A program made the position numbers and the translations under genes. The notes under the pieces were generated by a model. That model did not search any database, was not told the DNA's origin, and worked only from the letters and a program-made list of their open reading frames with translations. From CAIVSN01 sp036171455 (GTDB lineage: Bacteria > Patescibacteriota > Gracilibacteria > BD1-5 > UBA2023), in assembly GCA_036171455.1 (NCBI GenBank), contig JAVHRB010000044.1:1-12390 (forward strand): a stretch of 12,390 nt of DNA, given 5' to 3'. Of the stretch, positions 1-6,546 are shown one piece after another. Positions within the stretch are counted from its first letter, which is position 1; each line of letters opens with the position of its first letter.

Positions 1-53
1 CTACAACCAACGGCTTCGAAGACCGCTACTCTATCCAGTTGAGCTATGGATGC
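1..53 (-). tRNA. tRNA-Arg(UCG), 3' part cut off by the window edge
   Basis: Read on the minus strand, the 5' end is at 53. The arms are acceptor 5' strand GCATCCA, then TA, a D-arm GCTC/GAGT around AACTGGATA, and an anticodon arm GCGGT/GCCGT around the loop CTTCGAA. The anticodon is therefore TCG, which reads CGA and, by wobble, other CGN arginine codons. The variable loop begins with TGGTT, and the T-arm and 3' acceptor strand lie outside the window. The gene follows secF on the same strand but has its own promoter at 102-129. The identity matters because some relatives have reassigned CGA and CGG. Confidence 0.9.
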
Positions 54-101
54 ATATGAGGCTAAGCGAGCCTACCCGACGGTTTCCCGAAGAGTAGGCG
101 A

Positions 102-129
102 AGTATAGCGAATCGATCAGTTTTGTAAA
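102..129 (-). promoter_or_regulatory. Promoter of tRNA-Arg
   Basis: The minus strand reads TTTACA (129-124), 16 bases, then TATACT (107-102). Transcription would start near 95, giving a leader of about 40 nt that contains the inverted repeat GCCTAC/GTAGGC (70-75/94-99) ahead of the mature tRNA 5' end at 53. The promoter lies entirely downstream of the secF stop codon. Its 16-bp spacer matches four other promoters in this window. Confidence 0.6.
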
Positions 130-138
130 ACTTTTTTA

Positions 139-1161
139 TTACTTTTTGAGACGAGTAAAATCGTACAAGAGTGGTGCCGCGATACAAACGGAAGAGTATG
201 TTCCTACAAGCGTACCAAAAATGAGCGCAAGAGTAAATCCTTGGATAGCCTGCGGTCCAAAAAAATACAATGACACTAAGACAATTACTACGGTCAATGA
301 CGTAAATAAGGAACGGGTAATAGTATCGTTGATAGAATTATTCACGAGCACTCCAAAGTTTAACTTCTTGTTAGCAGGAATGAGGAGATTCGATCGAATT
401 CGGTCCATGATGACGATGGTGTCATTTATGGAATATCCGAGAACCGTGAGCATAGCCGTAATAAAGAATGTATCGATTTTGAATTCCGGAAAGAAAAAAC
501 TCGTGGCTACGTACAATCCAAAAGCGATAATAACGTCATGAAAGAGGGAAACCGCAGTTACCGCTCCAAACGAGAAACTTGTAAATCCCTCGACGGTACC
601 TCGGAATGCCCAGGCAATATAGACAGAAATAACCACAATGATCATTACAAGCGTCAAATATGCTGTTTTTTTGATATAATCTCCAAAAGATTCTCCAATA
701 TTCTGGTATCGGACGAGTGTCGCATTGGCACTGGTTTTGAGTTCATTAGTGAGATAGTTCTGAAAGTCAGTCTTGAGAGTATCGAGATCTTTGACCGAGA
801 GATTGTTTCGAGTGTTGTAACCAACTTCAACCACAAAAATATTTTCGCCAGAAACCTTGTATACACTGGTAGTATTAATAGCGGATTTCGAAGCAAATTC
901 GGATTGGCTAGAAACCTTGGAAACGACAGATTCAACCTGAGCCTTATTGAATTCTCCAGTATATTGAAATTCGGATTGGGTTCCTCCCGTCATGTCGATA
1001 CCAAGATGAATAGGTAATATGAATGGCATGGCTAATGAACCCACAAATAGGGCAATAGCTACGTAGTAATAAGAAAAACGGTGTTTAATGTAATCGATTC
1101 GCATAAATACGCGGTTAAAAAGGTATCTGAAATTTCGCTCATTTATAAGACTCGCGCTCAC
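139..1161 (-). CDS. secF: SecF, protein-export membrane protein
   Basis: Accessory subunit of the Sec translocon. With SecD it uses the proton motive force to help proteins across the cytoplasmic membrane. The protein is 340 aa. It has a first membrane helix at about residues 32-50, the SecF signature LGIDMTGGT (53-61), a periplasmic domain, then a membrane block from about residue 164 with the DRIR motif in the fifth-helix region (VIMDRIRSN) and a C-terminal TLALIFGTLVGTYSS segment. It contains no TGA codons and stops at TAA. The start at 1161 is GTG. An ATG at residue 20 (1102-1104) begins MRIDYIKHR, a typical SecF N-terminus, and could be the true start. No secD is adjacent: the upstream neighbour is divergent and the downstream neighbour is a tRNA. 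Confidence 0.93.
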   Translation of the reverse strand: MSASLINERNFRYLFNRVFMRIDYIKHRFSYYYVAIALFVGSLAMPFILPIHLGIDMTGGTQSEFQYTGEFNKAQVESVVSKVSSQSEFASKSAINTTSVYKVSGENIFVVEVGYNTRNNLSVKDLDTLKTDFQNYLTNELKTSANATLVRYQNIGESFGDYIKKTAYLTLVMIIVVISVYIAWAFRGTVEGFTSFSFGAVTAVSLFHDVIIAFGLYVATSFFFPEFKIDTFFITAMLTVLGYSINDTIVIMDRIRSNLLIPANKKLNFGVLVNNSINDTITRSLFTSLTVVIVLVSLYFFGPQAIQGFTLALIFGTLVGTYSSVCIAAPLLYDFTRLKK

Positions 1162-1206
1162 AAAGTCAACCGAAAACGATGGAGAATGTTGCGTCGCTGT
1201 GTCGAG

Positions 1207-1218
1207 TAGTATATACTA
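1207..1218. promoter_or_regulatory. Palindromic divergent -10 element between secF and the PrgI gene
   Basis: TAGTATATACTA is a perfect 12-bp palindrome, so it presents TATACT on both strands (1212-1217 on +, 1213-1208 on -). On the plus strand, transcription would begin about 3 nt before the ATG at 1227, giving an essentially leaderless mRNA. On the minus strand, the leader to the GTG at 1161 would be about 40 nt. The -35 boxes are poor (TTGCGT at 17 bp on the plus strand; nothing convincing on the minus strand). Confidence 0.5.
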
Positions 1219-1226
1219 ATTGAGCT

Positions 1227-1643
1227 ATGCAATACAAAATCCCCGTTCAAATAGAAAACGAAGATACCATTTTTTTGGGTCTTTCACTCCGGCAAATCGT
1301 TATCATCATGTGAGGAAGCGGTTTCGGATATATGCTGTTCAAATCGCTTGAAGCAGGCTTGGGACCTCAAATTGCTGCGGTTCCCCTGATACTTTGTATT
1401 ATCATTTCTTTGTTCGTCGCACTGTTCCGAAATTCTGAAATGACGTTCCTCCCTTTCATTCTCAACGTGCTTCGACTCAATCTCAATACCAATGTCCGTG
1501 TTTGGAGCAAGGGTACTGACAGCTTTTCCAATTTGGAAATCGGTTGGGTTACTTCTCATGCGAATATCAAAGCTAAAACTGAAATGAAATGACACTACAC
1601 CGAAGTTCAGGACGCTATGAGCGAAAAGCTAGCAAAACTCTAA
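1227..1643 (+). CDS. PrgI family membrane protein (type IV secretion-like)
   Basis: The protein is 138 aa with TGA read as Gly at residues 29 and 122. The N-terminus MQYKIPVQIENEDTIFLGLS, two membrane helices (about 22-38 and 48-67) separated by a short loop, and the following RNSEMTFLPFILNVLRLN segment are the hallmarks of the PrgI family, which occurs in Patescibacteria next to VirB4-type genes and corresponds topologically to VirB3. The first TGA lies in the first helix and the second near the C-terminus, so under the standard code no full-length product exists. The stop is TAA, immediately followed by a second TAA. The next gene starts 9 nt downstream on the same strand, so the two are almost certainly one transcript from the palindromic promoter. 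The exact role (pilus, conjugation or DNA uptake) is not shown by the sequence. Confidence 0.85.
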
Positions 1644-1652
1644 TAACGAATT

Positions 1653-2387
1653 ATGTCTCCTGTTACCACCATCGATTCTTCCGCTGTGAAAGTCGCAAAA
1701 AAACCACATAAAGATTCCAGCACACAAAAATATCTCCCGTTTACCGAAATTCGTGGAAATTGTATGATTATGAAAGATGGATCTTCGCGTATGGTCCTCA
1801 AAGTCCAAGCACTCAATTTCAATCTCAAAAGCGAGGAAGAACAGGATTCTATTATTTATGGATACCAGAGATTTTTGAACTCACTGCGGTTTCCGGTGCA
1901 GATTATTGTGAGATCCCTCAAAGTAGATATCGAAAGCTACCTGCTCAAGCTCAAGAATCTCGCTCTCAAACAAACGAATTCTTTGCTACAAGAACAGACC
2001 TATCGGTATGTGGATTTTCTCACAAATCTCATCGACATGGCGCAAATCATGAAAAAGGAGTTCTACATCATCGTACCGTTCGACCAGGTTAATGAGGAAT
2101 CAGTTCGTACCACAGGCATGATGGGAATGTTTCAAAGCTTTTGGTCGGCTATTACGAGCGAGGAAACCATTTTGAGCGTCCGAGCAAAACGTCGAAATGG
2201 AGAATACCTCAGAAAGGGGAATTCGGAGCGTGTCAGCACTATCAAAGGTTCATTGGAACAGATAGGTCTCAAGAGCGAAGAACTCGACAAGGATGGGCTC
2301 GTGCGGCTGCTCTACGATTACTACAACCCCCGGGTTGGAGGAGAACAGAAAATCCGAGAGAAAATGGAGAATATGGGAATCCAATAA
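1653..2387 (+). CDS. Stand-alone VirB4/TraC N-terminal-like protein without ATPase domain
   Basis: The protein is 244 aa, with no in-frame TGA and a TAA stop. Residues from about 27 on (YLPFTEIRGNCMIMKDGSSR, then a segment with ALNFNLKSEEEQ and FLNSLRFPVQIIV) resemble the N-terminal domain of VirB4/TraC-type proteins, which contacts the VirB3/PrgI inner-membrane component. There is no Walker A or Walker B motif, and the whole protein is shorter than the N-terminal half of a usual VirB4. It is therefore either a naturally separate domain, with the ATPase encoded elsewhere, or a specialised adaptor. Long charged helices around 95-125 and a basic, polar C-terminus follow. It lies 9 nt after the PrgI gene. 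The family assignment rests on my reading of the pattern, not on a search. Confidence 0.7.
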   Translation: MSPVTTIDSSAVKVAKKPHKDSSTQKYLPFTEIRGNCMIMKDGSSRMVLKVQALNFNLKSEEEQDSIIYGYQRFLNSLRFPVQIIVRSLKVDIESYLLKLKNLALKQTNSLLQEQTYRYVDFLTNLIDMAQIMKKEFYIIVPFDQVNEESVRTTGMMGMFQSFWSAITSEETILSVRAKRRNGEYLRKGNSERVSTIKGSLEQIGLKSEELDKDGLVRLLYDYYNPRVGGEQKIREKMENMGIQ

Positions 2388-2391
2388 TCCG

Positions 2392-3693
2392 TTATTTCCC
2401 CAAATTAACTTCCATAGTAGAAAATACCGTCTCCCAATATCGTTTCATCGTTTTGGATTTGGTATTTTTTATTTTCAGGGAAATCTTGGCAAGCTCTTCC
2501 TTGGTTTTTAGCTGGCGTTTTATCGCGTCATTTTTCGTGTCGTTCAGAATTTTTTTAGCAAGTTTTTCTCCGGTTTTTTTGCCGTTCACGACCGGATAGT
2601 CATATTTGAACGGTAGAACACTAGCATCGATTCTCGGATCCGACCAAAAATCGAGAACGGAAGAATATTCCTTGTCGAGTCGGAGAGATAGAACCGACCA
2701 ATCGAGTTCCCCCACAATCGGATTCGACAAACCATCAGTCTTATCACGGTTAAAATACATAGCACCGACGATTTGCGGATGGAGGAACAATTCCGATTTG
2801 AAACCGGATATCCATTCATTTTTTGTCGTAGTGTCATTCGCATAGGTTTGTTGCGCCTGTGCAAGCGACCAAGATCCTTTGAAATTTACCGCTGTGGTTC
2901 CGACTTCGTCCAGAAATACTGGTTTCCCATATGAAGAAATACGGAGGAGCATCTTGGTATTTTTATCGTTCAACAATTCTGGAAAAGACCGCCACTTGGC
3001 CCATTCTTCCCCTCGTCCCCTTCCCCAATTATACAGCGTCATACCCATCATGTCGACGTAGGCATTGCCCGGATAGTAATCCTCAAACGACCGGCATCCA
3101 GTTTTCTTTTTGTTAATGGGAGAACAGGAAATCATTTTCCCCCCTATAGATCCATCAACCGTGGGTAAATCCTGGGAATTCACCGACATGATGAATAGGA
3201 TCGATTGAGTATCGAGGCCTTCTTCTCGGGAAAGTTCGTAGATATGTATCCAAGCTTTTTTGAAATTCGTTGGATCCCCAGACCAGGAATACCAAGAACC
3301 GTTCATTTCATGCATCGTTCGGTACAAAAATTTCGCCCCGGAGGCTTTCGCAATTTTAAAAAACTTCCGGTATTCGGCATCGTATTTCCCATTTGCCACT
3401 TCCTTGGCACTAAAACCGAACGGGGCCAGACTTACATGGTATACTCGATCTTTTCCGAAAGTGCTGACTGCCCGTGTGATGGCTTCCGCTTCCCAATCTC
3501 AAAACGAGTCAAATGTATATCCAATCAATTGGGAGGTGATGTGGTATTTTTTTTCGATTTCGACAATCTCGTTGGAATTATTGTCTTCTGGATAGATTCA
3601 AAAAGCAAAATTGGCATGCACAGGAACGGCAAGCATTCAGAAACATACAATGAAGAGAAAATACATTGCTCGACCCCGAGTAGTGTGAGACAT
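2392..3693 (-). CDS. Secreted GH26-type glycoside hydrolase (beta-mannanase-like)
   Basis: The protein is 433 aa with TGA as Gly at residues 19, 32 and 65. The ATG at 3693 gives a signal peptide: a basic start (MSHTTRGR), a hydrophobic core, and a VHA cleavage site before N28. The mature protein has GH26 landmarks: the acid/base motif MHEMNGSWYSW (E129), the YVDMMGMTLYNW strand, and the nucleophile motif KPVFLDEVGTT (E263), followed by GAMYFN. GH26 enzymes hydrolyse beta-1,4-mannan or related beta-glycans with retention. The last 60 residues are Lys-rich and probably helical, a possible surface-binding tail. ATG at 3664 is a weaker start because it loses the basic region. It has its own promoter at 3723-3750. 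Substrate cannot be read from the sequence. Confidence 0.85.
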
Positions 3694-3722
3694 GGAATAA
3701 AATTGATGGTATATCGAACCGG

Positions 3723-3750
3723 ATTGTATCTCCTATTTTTCTGGATTCAA
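3723..3750 (-). promoter_or_regulatory. Promoter of the GH26 gene
   Basis: The minus strand reads TTGAAT (3750-3745), 16 bases, then TACAAT (3728-3723). Transcription would start near 3716, leaving a leader of about 22 nt before the ATG at 3693 with no Shine-Dalgarno sequence. Both boxes and the spacer are identical to the galU promoter. Confidence 0.6.
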
Positions 3751-3827
3751 ACCCATTAAATTTTTCGTAGATTTTTCTTGGAGAAAAAGTGGAAATCGGG
3801 GAATATGAGGGCATTACCTCTTGTTCC

Positions 3828-4232
3828 ATGATTTCGAAACTCACAACGGCAAATCACCGAGAAGATACCCGCGCTATCGGCAGGCGATGAGAAGATATCG
3901 CTGTTCGGTATTTGGAACGATCCGGATATGGAATTATTTCCACCAATTGGCAGATTTGGTGAGGAGAAATCGATATTGTCGCTCAAAAAGATCATACCAT
4001 TATATTCGTAGAGGTAAAATTCCGTCAGAAACGACTCGGCGGCTCCGCGCTCGAATCCCTCAGTTGCAAAAAACAATACCAATTCCAGCGGAGTGCCGAA
4101 CTTTTTTTATTAAAACAAGGAATTCAATCGTTCCCCTACCAGTACGATTTCATCGCCATCGACCAATACGAAGGAAAATACCAGCTTTCCCATTTCAAAA
4201 ATATCGAGCTGAACGGAGTTCGGACTCGATAG
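3828..4232 (+). CDS. yraN: YraN family (UPF0102) nuclease-like protein
   Basis: The protein is 134 aa with TGA as Gly at residues 21 and 45, and a TAG stop. The family signature is complete once recoded: AIGRRGEDIAVRYLE, then NWQIWGGEIDIVAQ, then TIIFVEVKFRQ. The restriction-endonuclease-fold catalytic set E47-I-D49 and E62-V-K64 is intact. Both recoded codons fall on conserved glycines (RRGED and GGEID), making this one of the clearest demonstrations of UGA = Gly here. The family's role is uncertain; a nuclease role in DNA processing is inferred from the fold. The start is the ATG at 3828. An upstream in-frame GTG at 3789 would add 13 residues. It is divergent from the GH26 gene and convergent with the 159-aa protein gene. 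Confidence 0.9.
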
Positions 4233-4283
4233 TTATACATGTGGAAAGTTCCCATTTTACCCTCAAAACTCCCATAGACTTCT

Positions 4284-4301
4284 TCAAAACGATGAAATCC
4301 G
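4284..4301 (+). repeat. Partial third copy of the structured repeat (18-bp match)
   Basis: TCAAAACGATGAAATCCG occurs here and again exactly at 4335-4352, inside the left arm of the 120-bp element, 51 bp further on. Nothing else in the surrounding bases matches the element, so this is either a decayed remnant or a local duplication of its edge. Confidence 0.6.
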
Positions 4302-4325
4302 TATTTTGTCGTGTCGACACACCAG

Positions 4326-4445
4326 AAAACTCAGTCAAAACGATGAAATCCGAAGTCGAATTTGAGTACCGTAGTGAGACGTACGGATGTACGTTGAACG
4401 AGGAACGGAAAATTCAACGAGGAGTTCGCGTTTTAACTGAGTTTT
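4326..4445. repeat. Dispersed 120-bp structured element, copy 1
   Basis: This aligns gaplessly over 120 bp with 7464-7583. It has three nested stems. The outer arms are 4326-4342 and 4429-4445 (17 bp; one C/A mismatch on the plus strand that is a G-U pair on the minus strand). The middle stem is 4355-4363 with 4410-4418. The inner hairpin is ACGTAC (4379-4384), loop GGAT, GTACGT (4389-4394). It fills the space between the convergent yraN and 159-aa genes, and its right arm overlaps the TAA stop of the minus-strand gene (4446-4444). It may serve as a terminator, a structured 3' UTR or a small mobile repeat; see findings. Confidence 0.8.
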
Positions 4446-4923
4446 ACTTCGAGTCGTCCGCTTCGTCGAGAAGGTTCTTAAGCTCATTCATTTTTTCAGC
4501 ATCAGCGTTTTGCTTCTCATATTCGCGCTGTTCATCGAGGTAGATATTCCGGAGTTGTTCCCATCCTTCCTTAGCTTTGACAACAAGATCTCGGATAACA
4601 TCACCTTCCTTGGCGAGCAGTTTTTTAAATTCCTCTCGTTCGTCCTCGAACACCTTGTGGAGTTCGTCCACCTGGAATTGAGAAAGTGTGGGAATAGCAT
4701 CAACCACTCGTTTTTTTTCGGCTACAGAAAGAGAAAGGGAATGTTCGAGCAAATCGAGAAAATGTACTTCGTCAAAATCTGAAAGCGGGTGAATGGAAGA
4801 AAGATCATAAAAAATCTCGTTCTCTGGTTTAGGAACGGAAACTACCGCAGTAGTACCAGCCTGACCATCATCTCCTCCTGATCCGTTAGATGCGGAAGTA
4901 TCTTCGTTTGCTGTGGATGTCAT
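4444..4923 (-). CDS. Acidic coiled-coil hypothetical protein, second gene after yebC
   Basis: I do not recognise a named family. The protein is 159 aa, starts at ATG 4923, stops at TAA 4444-4446, and has no in-frame TGA. Residues 1-30 are a Ser/Thr/Gly/Asp-rich, probably disordered leader. From about residue 55 the protein is strongly helical and acidic, with LSLSVAEKKRVVDAIPTLSQ followed by a long Glu/Lys-rich stretch to the C-terminus (DEADDSK). It has no membrane segment or signal peptide, so it should be cytoplasmic. It starts 9 nt after the yebC stop and is surely co-transcribed with it. A partner role with YebC in translation or gene regulation is only a guess from context. The stop codon lies inside the arm of repeat copy 1. 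Confidence 0.8.
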   Translation of the reverse strand: MTSTANEDTSASNGSGGDDGQAGTTAVVSVPKPENEIFYDLSSIHPLSDFDEVHFLDLLEHSLSLSVAEKKRVVDAIPTLSQFQVDELHKVFEDEREEFKKLLAKEGDVIRDLVVKAKEGWEQLRNIYLDEQREYEKQNADAEKMNELKNLLDEADDSK

Positions 4924-4932
4924 AAATAAAAA

Positions 4933-5700
4933 TTAAGTTCTAAAGCGATGAGATTCAAGATGCGTAACAATTTCATTATAAATTTCCGGCGCGAAAACCG
5001 CATTGTGCCAAACTGCTTCTACATCTTCATCTTCTTCCAAAGTCTCTATGAGAATATGTACTTTTAGAGCTTTGTCAAACTCGGTCAGTTCGATAGTGTT
5101 GGTCGGAAGATACTCTCATCATGACGAAAGTATTTCTATTCATTTCCCTTTCAAAAAAGAAGTCACGTGCACGAGTTCATGCCAGTCCGTTTGAATATTC
5201 ACGATATCCTTTTCTCTTTGGTAATCATTCGCTCCAGAATTCATAATTGTTTCTTCTAATGCATCAGAAAGCGGACCAGGAATCTGGATTTGCCCGACAA
5301 ACTGGAAAGCAAAGTTGGAAACAGATCCAGGGTCTCCAAGTGAACCTCCACACTTGGTAAATGCATGTCTCATGCTCGGTGCTGTACGATTACGGTTGTC
5401 CGTCAAAACCTTGATGATGACAGCGACTCCGCCAGCACCGTATCCTTCGTAGATAATTTCTTCAATGGAAGCCGCTCATTTTTCCAATCCAGCCCCGCGT
5501 TTTATGGCGCGATCAATATTTTCGTTGGGGACGTTATCTTTTTTCGCTTTGTAAATAGCTTCTGCCAGACTCGCATTCTGAGATGGATCCGCACCTTTCA
5601 CCGCAGCGATGGCAATAAGTTTTCCATGGATGGCAAAAACCTTTCCACGTTCTTTTGCCGTAGCTTGTTTTTGTTTTTCGATAACGGGTCCTCGTCACAT
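4933..5700 (-). CDS. yebC: YebC/PmpR family protein (TACO1-like)
   Basis: The protein is 255 aa with TGA as Gly at residue 2, residue 75, the site 5140-5142, and two adjacent codons at 5119-5121 and 5116-5118; the stop is TAA. The start reads M-G-R-G-P-V-I-E, the canonical YebC N-terminus, and its G2 is a recoded TGA directly after the ATG. Other landmarks are RGKVFAIHGKLIAIAAVKG, NENIDRAIKRG, EIIYEGYGAGGVAV and LTDNRNRT. The length is normal for the family. YebC proteins have been described as transcription regulators and, more recently, as translation factors that help ribosomes through difficult proline stretches; the sequence here does not distinguish these. It has its own promoter at 5722-5749 and leads an operon with the acidic coiled-coil gene. 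Confidence 0.93.
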
Positions 5701-5721
5701 ATCAATGAAAATTAAGGGGAT

Positions 5722-5749
5722 ATTGTATTGGATTTTCAAAAACTGTAAA
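5722..5749 (-). promoter_or_regulatory. Promoter of the yebC operon
   Basis: The minus strand reads TTTACA (5749-5744), 16 bases, then TACAAT (5727-5722). The predicted start, near 5715, leaves about 15 nt before the ATG at 5700, with no Shine-Dalgarno sequence. It lies in the 117-bp gap after tlyA, in which I see no clear terminator. Confidence 0.6.
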
Positions 5750-5817
5750 CCGAATTGTGAGGAATCATTGCTATATAACAACGTAACGTAGAAATATAAA
5801 ATGTCCAGAATTTAGCC

Positions 5818-6531
5818 CTACCGAACCGCAAACAGCACTTCTCGGTTACCCGCTTCTCCAACCAGAGCTGATTCGTATTGATATATAACAGATATATTCA
5901 AGTGTTTCAACCAAGTTTCAAAATCCTTTACGGAGCGCATCCGAATAGCTTCCGATTTGGGAATTCCCGTTTTTCTCAAATTTTCCGGCCCCACTTCGAA
6001 CTGCGGTTTGAAGAGCAGAATGCAAATACCATCTGGTGTCAAAAGATTCAGGATGGACGGTAAAACTTCCCGAATGGAAATAAATGAGACATCAACCGTT
6101 ATTCGAGCGAATTTTTCATTACCGTTCCAAGTCCGAATATCCGTGTTTTCGAGAGAAACGATGCGTTCATCAGTACGAAGACTCTCATGGAGCTGCGCGG
6201 TTCCAACATCGACCGCGATCACCTGCATCGCTCACTGTTCCAATAAAACCTGGGTAAATCCGCCCGTGGAAGCTCCAACATCCAAACAAGAGAAGCCTGA
6301 GACAGAGATAGCTGAGGTCTCGAGAAATGATGCGAGTTTTTCTGCACTCCTAGAAACGTACCGAATTTGGGGATGGTTCCGGTCGATTTGAATTTCGACG
6401 TTAGGAGCGACTTCTTGACCACATTTTTGTGACACTTTTCCAGCAATATTCACGAGTCCATGTTCTACAAAAAACTGCGCTCGGTTTCGAGACACTCCCA
6501 GAATTTCCGCTACCCGTTGATCCAATCGCAT
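5818..6531 (-). CDS. tlyA: TlyA family rRNA 2'-O-methyltransferase / hemolysin A family
   Basis: The protein is 237 aa, ATG 6531 to TAG. It has an N-terminal S4 RNA-binding domain (about residues 1-48: MRLDQRVAEILGVSRNRAQF onward), then an FtsJ-type Rossmann methyltransferase with the SAM motif CLDVGASTGGFTQVLL (82-97). TGA at 6232-6234 is G100, the conserved glycine of the following (Q/R)GA turn, and joins the two halves. The K-D-K-E catalytic tetrad is visible as K65 (RSAEKL), D in VDVSFIS, K in LLFKPQFE, and E in NREVLF. TlyA enzymes make 2'-O-methylcytidines in 16S and/or 23S rRNA; which targets apply here is unknown. It starts 15 nt after the galU stop and is very likely co-transcribed with it. 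Confidence 0.93.
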
Positions 6532-6546
6532 GAAAATTTGAATAGA

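Noticed and set aside
119..139. AGTTTTGTAAAACT followed by T6 on the plus strand as a terminator
   Set aside because: The stem is 5 bp and no plus-strand gene ends there; the same bases form the -35 box of the tRNA promoter.
2388..2391. Overlap or terminator between the convergent VirB4-like and GH26 genes
   Set aside because: Only 4 bp separate the two TAA codons and no hairpin is visible; the tight packing is unremarkable for a small genome.
3821..4543. A 240-codon plus-strand frame (starting 3821) as a basic protein
   Set aside because: It is an out-of-frame shadow of yraN and then of the repeat and the antisense of the 159-aa gene; the YraN motifs are in the adjacent frame.
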